The position numbers and the translations under genes were made by a program. The notes beneath the pieces are model-generated. The model saw only the letters and a program-made list of their open reading frames with translations, made no database searches and was not told the origin of the DNA. Shown here in pieces: positions 45,361 through 53,927 of a stretch of 64,000 bases of DNA. The stretch covers positions 1,116,001 to 1,180,000 of the forward strand of contig NZ_JABXWB010000001.1 in the NCBI RefSeq assembly GCF_013375555.1, given 5' to 3'. Source of the DNA: Sphingobium sp. EM0848 (lineage in GTDB: Bacteria > Pseudomonadota > Alphaproteobacteria > Sphingomonadales > Sphingomonadaceae). Numbering within the stretch: the stretch's first letter is position 1; each line of letters opens with the position of its first letter.

Positions 45361-46328
45361 AGACGTTGTCCTTTACCCGCAATCATGTGGGAGATGTCGA
45401 TCAGCCGATCGGACATGCGCCGGTAGACGGGGTCGGGCATGACGATCTGGAGCAGTACGGTCGCCGCCATTCGTGGCCCGAAGGCACCCCGGCAGACGGC
45501 TTCGAGATAATAGCGTATCGCCCGCCGCCTGCTGGTCGGCCAGATGCTCTTCGCCGCGTGCCAGCCCATATAGCCGGAAAAGGCGCGGGGGGAGATATGG
45601 GGCTTCAGGTCGCGAAGCCAGGTAAGGCTGCCGACATTGCCGCGCACCTGCGACAGCCGATCTTCGGCCTGCCGGTCGGCCCAGATGGTGCCGGGCCGCT
45701 CCGTCATCAGGAAGCGCGCTCCCGCGAGCGACAGGCGCATCGCGAAATCGGTATCGTCGCCGAATTTCACATCCTCACGATAACGGACCCGCTTCGCCAT
45801 CGCCCGGCTGAGCGCCATGCTGCTGGTCTGGATGAAGCCGCGGTCGCACATCAGATATCGTTCCATCGTCTCGCCATGGGCAATGGCGCGCGGGGGCTTC
45901 AGGAAATTGCGTCCTTCGCCCCGGTCGGCCAGCACCTGGCCATAGGCGACGATCTCATCGCTTTCCTGCACCAGCGGCAGCAGATCGGCCAGATGATGCG
46001 GCAGGAAACGGTCGTCGCAGTCGAGAAAGGCGATGTAGCGCCCGCGCGCATGGTCGATGCCCTTGTTGCGGGCGGCCGCCGCGCCGCGATTTTCCTGTAC
46101 GATGACCTTCAGGCGCGGGTCCTTGATCGCGCCCAGCGCAACCTCCGTCCCATCGGTCGATCCGTCGACAACGACGATGACCTCGATGATCGCGATGGTC
46201 TGTTCCAGTGCGGAGACGACGGCGGCGACCACGGCATCCTTGCGCTGGTAAGTCGGGATGACGACCGAAAAAAGCGGCGCGGCGACGGTCGCCTTCAGGC
46301 TGGATGGTGGTTGCCATGCGGTCATCAC
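45357..46328 (-). CDS. Glycosyltransferase family 2
   Basis: This 323-residue GT-A enzyme has FSVVIPTYQRKDAVVAAV, VVDGSTDGT and the DxD site FLDCDDRFLPHHL. No membrane segment is obvious. It overlaps the GH10 start and the upstream GT2 stop by 4 bases each. It is a paralogue of the 46325-47284 gene, with which it shares length and layout. It adds one sugar to the undecaprenyl-linked repeat; specificity is unknown. Confidence 0.92.
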   Translation of the reverse strand: MMTAWQPPSSLKATVAAPLFSVVIPTYQRKDAVVAAVVSALEQTIAIIEVIVVVDGSTDGTEVALGAIKDPRLKVIVQENRGAAAARNKGIDHARGRYIAFLDCDDRFLPHHLADLLPLVQESDEIVAYGQVLADRGEGRNFLKPPRAIAHGETMERYLMCDRGFIQTSSMALSRAMAKRVRYREDVKFGDDTDFAMRLSLAGARFLMTERPGTIWADRQAEDRLSQVRGNVGSLTWLRDLKPHISPRAFSGYMGWHAAKSIWPTSRRRAIRYYLEAVCRGAFGPRMAATVLLQIVMPDPVYRRMSDRLIDISHMIAGKGQRL

Positions 46329-47284
46329 GAACTGGCTCCGCCATGCACAGCCCCCGCCTTGCCGAAGCGCAGGACGAAGCCATTGACCAGCGAGCGGTAG
46401 AGCGGTTTCGGCAGATAGGAACGCAGCACCTGCCGGGCGATCACGCGGGGCGGGACGCCGCCCGCCACCATGCCGACCGCCAGATCCTTGATCGCGACCA
46501 CCGGCTTGATCGGCGCCATATGATAGGCAAGCACCGTCGCCCGATAGCCCCGCCGCGCCCGATTGGTCAGCATATGGCCGCAGCGGTCGAGCCAGTCGAG
46601 CGAGGTTTCATAGCCCTTCACATAGGATGTGCGGCCTGCCTCCGTCGCATCCAGCCAGACGGTCAGCGGCTGGTCGATCATCCGGAACCGCGCGCCCGCG
46701 CCCTGAAGCCGGACGCAGAAATCGAGATCCTGTCCCTTCTTCAGCGCGGGGTCGAACAGCACTTCCTGCGCCATGGGCGTCGGCACGACCATGGTGCTGG
46801 TCTGCATGAACTGATTGGCGCAGAAGAGATATTCGCCCACATCCTCGCCATCGCGAATGCCGCGATCGGGCCTGATCCAGTAACGGTCGACGCCCCGGTC
46901 CACCTTCATGCGGGAATAAAGGACGGAACGTCCGTCATCCCCCGCCAGCGCTTTGGCCATGATGGAAAGCTTGCCCGGCAGGAACAGGTCGTCGGAATCG
47001 AGAAAGGCGATATAGCGCCCGTCCGCCGCCATGATCCCTGCGTTACGCGCCGCGCCGCCGCCCGCATTATCCTGTCGGATATAGCGGACGCGCGGATCGC
47101 CTATGGCGTCGATCACCGGGCCGGGATTGTCACGCGAACCGTCATCGATGACGACGATTTCGAAATCCTGCCAGTCCTGCGCCAGCACGGAACGGATCGT
47201 GTCGCCCACGATCTCCGCCCGGTTGTAGAGCGGGATGACGACGGAGAAAAAGGGCGGCCTGTCGTTGGGGGCTGCATTGCTCAT
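46325..47284 (-). CDS. Glycosyltransferase family 2
   Basis: This 319-residue enzyme has FSVVIPLYNRAEIVGDTI, VIDDGSRDN and FLDSDDLFLPGKL. The C-terminal half includes CVRLQGAGARFRMIDQPLTVWLD-like text shared with its neighbour, split here by small changes. It sits between two other GT2 genes in the operon with 4-base overlaps on both sides. Confidence 0.92.
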   Translation of the reverse strand: MSNAAPNDRPPFFSVVIPLYNRAEIVGDTIRSVLAQDWQDFEIVVIDDGSRDNPGPVIDAIGDPRVRYIRQDNAGGGAARNAGIMAADGRYIAFLDSDDLFLPGKLSIMAKALAGDDGRSVLYSRMKVDRGVDRYWIRPDRGIRDGEDVGEYLFCANQFMQTSTMVVPTPMAQEVLFDPALKKGQDLDFCVRLQGAGARFRMIDQPLTVWLDATEAGRTSYVKGYETSLDWLDRCGHMLTNRARRGYRATVLAYHMAPIKPVVAIKDLAVGMVAGGVPPRVIARQVLRSYLPKPLYRSLVNGFVLRFGKAGAVHGGASS

Positions 47285-48210
47285 GCGCCATGCACCTTTC
47301 GATATTCTTCATAATGAAATCCGGCGAGACCGGCGATCTTGCCGGCGGCGCGGTAGAGCTTGCCGAGGCGCTCGACCCGCTTGCCCCGGTCGAGCGTCGC
47401 GACGGCGCCCAGCGAGCCGATCAGGAAACCGGCAACGATGCGTGGCGCCTCGCCCAGCAATGCGCGCAGCCGCCCCTTGTGGAAACGCTCCACCATCATG
47501 TCGGTCATGCCCACACGATAGCCGCGCATCAGCAGCCATTTGGCGGTGACGCGGCTGGCCGGGATCAGTTCGGTGACGACTGCCTCCTCCGACCAGCCGA
47601 AGCGGAAACCCCTGCGCTGCATCCGCGTGAAGAGCTGCTTGTCCGACCCGCCGGTCAGCGCCATGCGGTCGTCGAACGGGCGATCACCCATGGCCCGCAG
47701 GGCCGTCGCCGCCATCAGCACATTGGCGGTGCTGTCCACCAACGCAACCGGACCGGACTGCCCGCGCTGCTTGGGCGCGAGCAAGGGATGGCGGGCCGCC
47801 CAGGGCGCAATCTGGCTGTCCATTTCGCGCAGCACGGCGCCGCCGACAATATCGGCCTCCCAGCGCGCTGCCGTATCCGCCATGGCATCGATCCAGCCGG
47901 GGGAGGCCGCTTCGTCATCGTCCAGCATCGCGACATGGGTGACGCCCGGACGAGCCAGAGCCGCCGCGACCAGCGCGTTGCGCACCAGTGGAATGCCCCG
48001 CTCCGCCACCAGCAGCGCCTCGATCGGCCAGCGATAGCCCTGCGCCGCCATTTGCTCGACGACGGCCATGCCGTCCTGACGGTTCGCGTCATTGTCGGCC
48101 ACCAATATTTCCAGATGATGCCGCGTTTGCTGCGCGGCAAGCGAGCCCAACGTCCGCCGCAAACCCTGCGGCCGATTGCATGTGGCGATGCAGACGATGA
48201 TCTTAGGCAT
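47281..48210 (-). CDS. Glycosyltransferase family 2
   Basis: This 309-residue enzyme starts MPKIIVCIATCNRPQGLRRT and has the metal-binding LDDDEAASPGWIDAM. A C-terminal hydrophobic stretch (IVAGFLIGSLGAVATL) suggests membrane contact. The start at 48210 fits the family and lies 8 bases after the polymerase stop. A far longer open frame upstream overlaps the polymerase gene and has no family support. It resembles the 42228-43148 enzyme in organisation. Confidence 0.92.
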   Translation of the reverse strand: MPKIIVCIATCNRPQGLRRTLGSLAAQQTRHHLEILVADNDANRQDGMAVVEQMAAQGYRWPIEALLVAERGIPLVRNALVAAALARPGVTHVAMLDDDEAASPGWIDAMADTAARWEADIVGGAVLREMDSQIAPWAARHPLLAPKQRGQSGPVALVDSTANVLMAATALRAMGDRPFDDRMALTGGSDKQLFTRMQRRGFRFGWSEEAVVTELIPASRVTAKWLLMRGYRVGMTDMMVERFHKGRLRALLGEAPRIVAGFLIGSLGAVATLDRGKRVERLGKLYRAAGKIAGLAGFHYEEYRKVHGA

Positions 48211-48218
48211 TTGGGGTC

Positions 48219-49583
48219 CTAGCCATTCCCGGTCTCCGTCTGATGTTGCAGTTGCCGCCGGCTCCATTGCGGGCGCGGCTTGGCCTTGAAGGTGGCGTGC
48301 GCGGTCGCAATGGCCGCGAGGAAGATCACCCAGACCTGGCGATCCTTGTCGAAGAAGCTGGTTTCCAGCAGATTCTGGTACATGACGAAGACCCAGATCG
48401 CGAAGGCCGGGACCATCAGCGCCTGGTTCTCCTTGGTCGATCCGGTCAGGAACCAATAAGCGGGCAGGGCAAGGAAACTGATCAGCAGCAGGATCAGGCC
48501 CACCGGTCCGGTCGTGACCCATATTTCCAGATAGCCGTCATGCGAATGCGCCGTCAGCATCTGGAATTGCTGGTTGAGGTAATCATGCGCCGGTGAATTG
48601 GCGCCGACCTGCCAGAAGCCGCCAAAGCCTGCGCCCAGATAGGGGTGATCGGCCAGATAATCGAACACCACCCGCCAGATCGACACGCGGCCGGTGAAGC
48701 TGGTGGGGTCAGCGAACAGTCGTTCGATGGTCGGCTGATAGGCGATGTAGAGGCCAAGGAAACCGACCATGCCAAAGCCCAGCATCAGCAGGAGGATCGC
48801 GCGTTTCTGCGTGTTGTCGCTGAGTGCGCGATAGATGTTGCTGATCGCGAGCATGCCCACGCACAATGCGAGCGACGTCTTGCTCTTGGTCCCGATCACG
48901 AAGACGAAGGCCATGACCGCGAACAGGGCATAATACCATTTGCGCTTGTCGATCCAGCTATTGCCGCAGACGATGAAGCACAGGGCCATGACCGCTCCGG
49001 CGATGTTCTTGTGGAAGAAGAAGCCGCGCCATGCGCCGATCAGCGCCTTGTCGCTTTCCGTCGGCGGGTGCACCGCGGCGGGCGTCAGAGGTAGTGAAAT
49101 CCAGCAGATGATGAGCGACACGATCAGCGCCGCGCGCAATGCGTTGAAAAGCCGTGCCGGTCCCATCAGCGAGAGTGCGCAGAAGGTGATGTAGATCACG
49201 ATGAGCTGCTGCATCGCCCGTTTGAAGGATACGAACGGATCGACGCCCCAGCTACAGGTGATGAAGAACCAGCCCAGCATGATCGCCAGCGGCCAGAAGG
49301 TGAACCGATATTTCAGCGGTTGCTTGCGCATGATCTGCACGGCGGTCAGCAGCAATGCGAAGCCGATGAACAGCGCCTGCTTGAAGAGGTCCGACCCGTC
49401 ATTTTCCTGCGCCATCGCGACCAGTTCGTCCTGGGTACGCGATGCGAAGGGTTGTTGGCCGATGAAGACCATCATCAGGAAGACGAAGTAGAAGACCTGC
49501 GCGACCCAGATGAGGTTGCTGCTGCCGCTTTCGGCCTTGGCGATGGGGGCAGCATGCCCCCTGCGATGCCAGCTTGTCGCCAT
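48219..49583 (-). CDS. O-antigen ligase/polymerase (Wzy-type) membrane protein
   Basis: This 454-residue inner-membrane protein has about 12 hydrophobic helices and a Wzy_C-type periplasmic loop with GRVSIWRVVFDYLADHPYLG and, further on, AHSHDGYLEIWVTTG. The family polymerises undecaprenyl-linked repeats flipped by Wzx. It begins one base after the Wzx stop. A ligase role cannot be excluded from sequence, but the Wzx, Wza and chain-length genes around it favour polymerisation. Confidence 0.9.
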   Translation of the reverse strand: MATSWHRRGHAAPIAKAESGSSNLIWVAQVFYFVFLMMVFIGQQPFASRTQDELVAMAQENDGSDLFKQALFIGFALLLTAVQIMRKQPLKYRFTFWPLAIMLGWFFITCSWGVDPFVSFKRAMQQLIVIYITFCALSLMGPARLFNALRAALIVSLIICWISLPLTPAAVHPPTESDKALIGAWRGFFFHKNIAGAVMALCFIVCGNSWIDKRKWYYALFAVMAFVFVIGTKSKTSLALCVGMLAISNIYRALSDNTQKRAILLLMLGFGMVGFLGLYIAYQPTIERLFADPTSFTGRVSIWRVVFDYLADHPYLGAGFGGFWQVGANSPAHDYLNQQFQMLTAHSHDGYLEIWVTTGPVGLILLLISFLALPAYWFLTGSTKENQALMVPAFAIWVFVMYQNLLETSFFDKDRQVWVIFLAAIATAHATFKAKPRPQWSRRQLQHQTETGNG

Positions 49584-49584
49584 G

Positions 49585-50877
49585 TCAGATGACCTCCCGC
49601 CGGTCGCGTCGCCATTTGCGGTCGAGCTGCCAGATGCCCAGCATCATGACGAGTTGCGACAGCACCACGCCGCTGATGGAAAAGACCGGCGCGGTGCCCC
49701 AGACCAGCAGGGTCACGGTGACAAGGCCGACCATGCAACTGCGCATGCTCTGCGCGGCCAGCGGACGGAAGGCGCGCCGGGCCTGCGTCATGACGCTCAT
49801 CGGCGTCTGCACACATTGGACGAGGGAGAGGAGGGCACAAAGCCCCACCGCAATCATCACCAGCCGGTGGTCCAGCGTCGGCTTCAGGATCAGCCCCGGA
49901 AAGACATAGAGCGCAATCGCCGCCACGACGCAGGTCGCCAGCCACAGCATGACCAGCGCAGCCATGAACACACGTTCGGACTTGATCGCCGCGCCATGGT
50001 CGCCGCGCGCGACCGCTCGGGTCATGCGCGGGCGTTCAAGCTGGGTCAGCGCCGTGATGCAGACATTGACCGGGCGGAAGAACAGCATTCCCACCGCAAT
50101 CGGCGCGAAGGCCGTCGGCCCCGCCAGCAGCGTCACGATATAGCTGTGTGAGTTGGAGGTGGCTTCGGTCGACAGCACGCCTACCAGCGTCCAAGCCGAT
50201 TGCTCTTTCCACACCGGACGATAGGCGCTGATCGCCCGGCCCGGCGCCATGGCGAAATGCCGCCGTACATAGGCAAGGCCGAAGGGCAGCAGCCCTATCA
50301 GGCTGGCCGCCACCAGCATCCCGCCAATGGCGGGCATGTCCGCTCCCGTCCGCATCGCGATCAGCAGGCCTGCAAGGATCGTCCCGGCATAGGCGAGGTC
50401 GGACCGGGCCGCACGGGCCGGGGCGTGATGGGCATAGGCATTGGACCGCCCGAACCAGCGGATCAGCGAGAGCATCCCCGCAAGGCCGAACAGCAGCGCC
50501 GCCATCGGGGAGGCCGTCGCCCATGCGATGGCCGCGGAGATCAGCCCCTGACTGGCCGCCAGCATCAGGTTGACGGGGAAGAAGAAGTCGAAGCTTCTGG
50601 TCTCCGCATCGTCGCCCTGGTTCACGGCGATGGTGTAGGGCGTCGACACCAGCGCATTGGACAGGCTGTAGCCGAACTGGATGATCACCAGCAGGAAGGC
50701 CAGCGTGCCGATGGCCGCGGTTTCCAGATGATGGATCGAAAACAGCTGGACCAGCAAATGGCTGACCGAGACGATCGCTGACGACAGGCTGGCCAGCCCG
50801 AAGCGGCCGAACAGGCTGCCAAGGCGCTGGACGCGACCCGTCGCAGGGCGCTCTTCCACCGCTTGGGCTTCAGCCAT
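49585..50877 (-). CDS. Wzx-type polysaccharide flippase
   Basis: This 430-residue membrane protein has about 12 helices of the MATE-like polysaccharide-transport superfamily (for example LASLSSAIVSVSHLLVQLFS and VGMLFFRPVNVCITALTQLE). Conservation in this family is low, so the call rests on helix pattern and context. It overlaps the WecG gene by 8 bases. It should flip the lipid-linked repeat unit to the periplasm. Confidence 0.82.
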   Translation of the reverse strand: MAEAQAVEERPATGRVQRLGSLFGRFGLASLSSAIVSVSHLLVQLFSIHHLETAAIGTLAFLLVIIQFGYSLSNALVSTPYTIAVNQGDDAETRSFDFFFPVNLMLAASQGLISAAIAWATASPMAALLFGLAGMLSLIRWFGRSNAYAHHAPARAARSDLAYAGTILAGLLIAMRTGADMPAIGGMLVAASLIGLLPFGLAYVRRHFAMAPGRAISAYRPVWKEQSAWTLVGVLSTEATSNSHSYIVTLLAGPTAFAPIAVGMLFFRPVNVCITALTQLERPRMTRAVARGDHGAAIKSERVFMAALVMLWLATCVVAAIALYVFPGLILKPTLDHRLVMIAVGLCALLSLVQCVQTPMSVMTQARRAFRPLAAQSMRSCMVGLVTVTLLVWGTAPVFSISGVVLSQLVMMLGIWQLDRKWRRDRREVI

Positions 50878-51670
50878 GGCGATGCTTCCAGATCAGCCAG
50901 AGCGCGTGCGGATTGGTCGTGATATAGCGCCAGGCCAGCTCCTTGGGCCGCGTCGCCATGCGGTGCAGCCATTCGAAGCCCGATTTCTGCATCCACAGGG
51001 GCGCGCGCGGATAATCGCCGGTGATATAGTTGAACAGGCCGCCGCAGGTGACGATCCAGCCCGCCTTGATCCGGTCGCGATTGCGCACGCAGAAGGCCTG
51101 CTCGCGCGGCTTGCCGGTCCCGACCCACAGCACGTCGGGCGCGGCCGCGTTGATCGCTTCGATTATCGTGTCTTCTTCTTCGGGTTTCCAGAAACCATTG
51201 CGGCGACCGGCGAGTTGAAGTCCTGGAGCCATGGAAAGGATTTCGCGGGCGCAGGCCGCATTCACCTTTTCCTCGCCGCCGAGCAGGTAGTAGCTGACAC
51301 CAGCCTTTGCCGCTGGTTTCAGGCTGTCGATGAACAGGTCGGTCGTGCTGGAGCGGTCGGCGATATGGGGTTCCCCGAACCAGCGGGACGCCGCGACGAT
51401 GATCTGGCCGTCGGCGTGGATCAGGTCCGCCTGCGCTAGATTGGCCCGGAAAACCGGGTCGCTGGCGTTCATGGACAGGCCCTGTCCGTTGGCGTCGAAC
51501 ACCAGCAGCGGTTCTCGCTCCAGATTCCGGCGAAGGGGTGCCTCGACCAGCATCTTCGCGATCAGGGCGTCCAGCGCCAAGGTGGTAACGGGCACGCCGC
51601 CAATCCTGGCGACGGGCGCTTCCATATTCATGCCAAGGGATGGGCGTGCCAGCATATTCTCTACGTTCAT
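50870..51670 (-). CDS. WecG/TagA/CpsF family glycosyltransferase (GT26)
   Basis: This 266-residue transferase has the family segments NASDPVFRANLAQADLIHADG, YYLLGG, VLWVGTGKPREQAF and VTCGGLFNYITGDYPRAP (shortened here), ending with MATRPKELAWRY. Members add ManNAcA, ManNAc or glucose as an early sugar on undecaprenyl diphosphate-linked acceptors. Ugd in the locus supplies uronic acid, so a uronate donor is possible. The start overlaps the EpsG-like stop by 4 bases. Confidence 0.92.
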   Translation of the reverse strand: MNVENMLARPSLGMNMEAPVARIGGVPVTTLALDALIAKMLVEAPLRRNLEREPLLVFDANGQGLSMNASDPVFRANLAQADLIHADGQIIVAASRWFGEPHIADRSSTTDLFIDSLKPAAKAGVSYYLLGGEEKVNAACAREILSMAPGLQLAGRRNGFWKPEEEDTIIEAINAAAPDVLWVGTGKPREQAFCVRNRDRIKAGWIVTCGGLFNYITGDYPRAPLWMQKSGFEWLHRMATRPKELAWRYITTNPHALWLIWKHRHG

Positions 51671-52572
51671 GCGATCACCGTCCCGGCAATGGGCACGCCA
51701 TGGCGGTCGAGATCGTCGATCACGCGCCGCATGTCGGCAATGGCGGTGTCGCCGCGCCGCGCGACGATGACCACCGCGTCGAAACCCGCCAATATGCTGC
51801 CATAGGGCGTCTGGTCGCCCTTACGCTCAGCAAGGTAGAACAGCATCGTCGTGTCGCGCAGGCCCCAGCCATTGGCCGTTTCCGCCAGCGGTCCGCGGGT
51901 GATGAGGCTCGTCGCGCTGCCCGAAGCCCGGCCCGCGGTCATCAGCCACAGTCCCTCGATCGCCGTTTTGGCTGCGGGAAGCAGCGCCGCGCTGCCCATC
52001 AGCTGCTCGGCAAGGCCCGCCTTGTTGGCGATGCGGAAAAGCCGGTCGAGCGAGGGCCGCCCCATGTCGACGTCGATCAGCATCGTCTGCCCGTCCATCT
52101 GGGCCAGCACGACCGCCAGATTGGCCGCCATGATCGCCGCTTCGTCACCCGCCTCAATGGCCAGAACCGCCAGGCGCAGGGAGGCGGGATCGCCATCCTT
52201 GGCCGCCGCCCGCATCTTGGCGCGGATCGTGCGCACCTTGGCGGCATAGGCATTGGCGGGATCGAAGGCCGCGATCACCAGCGGATCGACCCTCTGGTCG
52301 CCCTTCGGCAACAGGGCGAAGCCGCCCTGCAAGGCCGCGAGGATACCCGCATCTTCCGGGTTCAGCAGCCCCAGATCGACCGCCGCATCGTGCAGCGCCA
52401 GACCCTGCGATCGGGCATGGGCCTCGACATTGTGCACATCACTTTCGGCCAGAAAGCCATGCTCCACCGCGAGACGGGCGAAATTATGGCTGTCACGAGC
52501 GCGGGGACGCATCGTGCTCGTGCTCCCGGGCGTGAGTTGAGGCGGTGCGCCTGCCGTGGAACGCAGTCTCAT
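51667..52572 (-). CDS. EpsG/BY-kinase-like protein with degenerate P-loop
   Basis: This 301-residue protein aligns with the cytoplasmic tyrosine-kinase partner of chain-length regulators (EpsG, CapB, Wzc C-half). The expected Walker A (GDGKS or GEGKS before YFAANLA) reads EAGDEAAI followed by MAANLAVVLAQ, so the Lys and Ser/Thr are lost. The Walker A' region is kept as LIDVDMGRPSLDRLF (D167, D169). No Tyr-rich C-terminal tail is present. Residues about 29-88 look like a GspE-N/MshEN-type helical module (LAVEHGFLAESDVHN, DLGLLNPEDAG). It lies next to the chain-length gene with a 4-base overlap. It may be a pseudo-kinase scaffold. Confidence 0.75.
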   Translation of the reverse strand: MRLRSTAGAPPQLTPGSTSTMRPRARDSHNFARLAVEHGFLAESDVHNVEAHARSQGLALHDAAVDLGLLNPEDAGILAALQGGFALLPKGDQRVDPLVIAAFDPANAYAAKVRTIRAKMRAAAKDGDPASLRLAVLAIEAGDEAAIMAANLAVVLAQMDGQTMLIDVDMGRPSLDRLFRIANKAGLAEQLMGSAALLPAAKTAIEGLWLMTAGRASGSATSLITRGPLAETANGWGLRDTTMLFYLAERKGDQTPYGSILAGFDAVVIVARRGDTAIADMRRVIDDLDRHGVPIAGTVIA

Positions 52573-53927
52573 GCGGCCTCCTGCTGTTTGAAGAACCAGC
52601 CGCCACCTGTGGGGACCGGCATCAGTTCGATAATGACTTCGACTTCGGTCGCACGGGCCACGCCAGCGGCCGAGCGAACGCGCGGATGGATGATTTCCAT
52701 GAGGATCACGGCCGCAACGCCGCCGACCAGACCCAGCGCGATCCCGCCGATCAGCCAGAGCATGATATTGGGCTTGGCCGGGAGCAGGGGCACGGTTGCT
52801 TCATCCAGCGGGCTGGCATTGGGTTGCGAGATCTGGCTCTTCAGGGCCGCCTCGTTGAAGCGCTGGCGCACCGTGTCATAGGTCTGCCGCGCTGCATCGA
52901 CGTCGCGCTGGAGAACCATCAACTGGTCCTGCACGTCGGACATGCGGATCATGCGATCCTCCTGCCCCGCCATGTTGGACTTGAGGTCGCCCTCCCGGCG
53001 GTTGGCGGCCACGCTGTTGGCGTTGACCGCGCCCGCCTGGCTGGATCGCGCCGCCGCCAGCTTCGACTGAAGCTCCGACAACTGCGCATTGGCCGCCGCC
53101 ATGGTCGGGTGGTTGGGTCCAAGCGTCTTTTGCAGTTCGGACACGCGGGCGGATTGTTGCGCCACCTGTTCCTGCAAATTCTGGACGATCAGCGACCCTT
53201 CAATGTCGGACACCGCACCCGCGCCAGCCTTCGACCGGGCGGCGGCAGCTTCCGCCTGCGCCTGCGTCAACTGATAGGACATGTTCTTCAGCTTCTCGGC
53301 CTCAAGGTCCATCCGGTTGATGCCGATGATGTCATGCGCCCGCTGAAAATCGGACAGCTTCTTCTGCGCCAGTTCGTAGCGGCGGCGCACTTCCTGCGTC
53401 TGTTCGTCGAACCATTTGGCCGAACCGCGTGCCGGGGAGGCGCGCAGTTCCACCTGCTCGCGCATGTAGATCCTGGCGATCAGGTTCGCGACCTTGGCCG
53501 CGACCTGCGGATCGGGATCGAGATACTGGATCTGGAGTACATTGCTCTGCCGCCCGGTGGTGACGATCATGTTCTTGCTCACGACGGCGGCCGCCGCCTG
53601 AAGCCGGGCATCGGCGGGTATGTCGGTCGGTTGGGCGTCGATGAAGCCCGCCTCCTTGGCAACGGCGTTCATTACCTTGCCCGAACGAATAATGTCCGTC
53701 TGGGTACCAAGAATGGAATCCGTGTCGGGCTTCACGCCCTGCGCCGAATTGGTATCGGTCGGGTCCGTCTGTGACAGGTCGAGCAGCAGCGAGGCCGTGC
53801 CCATATATTGCCGGGGCTGGATGAAGGCGAGAATGGCGATCATCAGGAACAATATGCCCCCGATCATCGCCGCCGTGCGCCAGCGCGCCTGAAGCGCGGC
53901 CAGCAAATCCATCGGGTTCATGGTCAT
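52569..53927 (-). CDS. Chain-length determinant (PCP, Wzz/GumC/EpsF-like)
   Basis: This 452-residue polysaccharide co-polymerase has an N-terminal helix (AAMIGGILFLMIAILAFI), a long periplasmic coiled coil, and a second helix near residue 400 (IMLWLIGGIALGLVGGVAAV). The Wzz-domain Pro-rich segment lies before the second helix (ATVPLLPAKPN). It has no fused kinase domain. It sets chain length together with the Wza pore and the kinase-like partner encoded after it. The start overlaps the AAA ATPase stop by 4 bases. Confidence 0.93.
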   Translation of the reverse strand: MTMNPMDLLAALQARWRTAAMIGGILFLMIAILAFIQPRQYMGTASLLLDLSQTDPTDTNSAQGVKPDTDSILGTQTDIIRSGKVMNAVAKEAGFIDAQPTDIPADARLQAAAAVVSKNMIVTTGRQSNVLQIQYLDPDPQVAAKVANLIARIYMREQVELRASPARGSAKWFDEQTQEVRRRYELAQKKLSDFQRAHDIIGINRMDLEAEKLKNMSYQLTQAQAEAAAARSKAGAGAVSDIEGSLIVQNLQEQVAQQSARVSELQKTLGPNHPTMAAANAQLSELQSKLAAARSSQAGAVNANSVAANRREGDLKSNMAGQEDRMIRMSDVQDQLMVLQRDVDAARQTYDTVRQRFNEAALKSQISQPNASPLDEATVPLLPAKPNIMLWLIGGIALGLVGGVAAVILMEIIHPRVRSAAGVARATEVEVIIELMPVPTGGGWFFKQQEAA

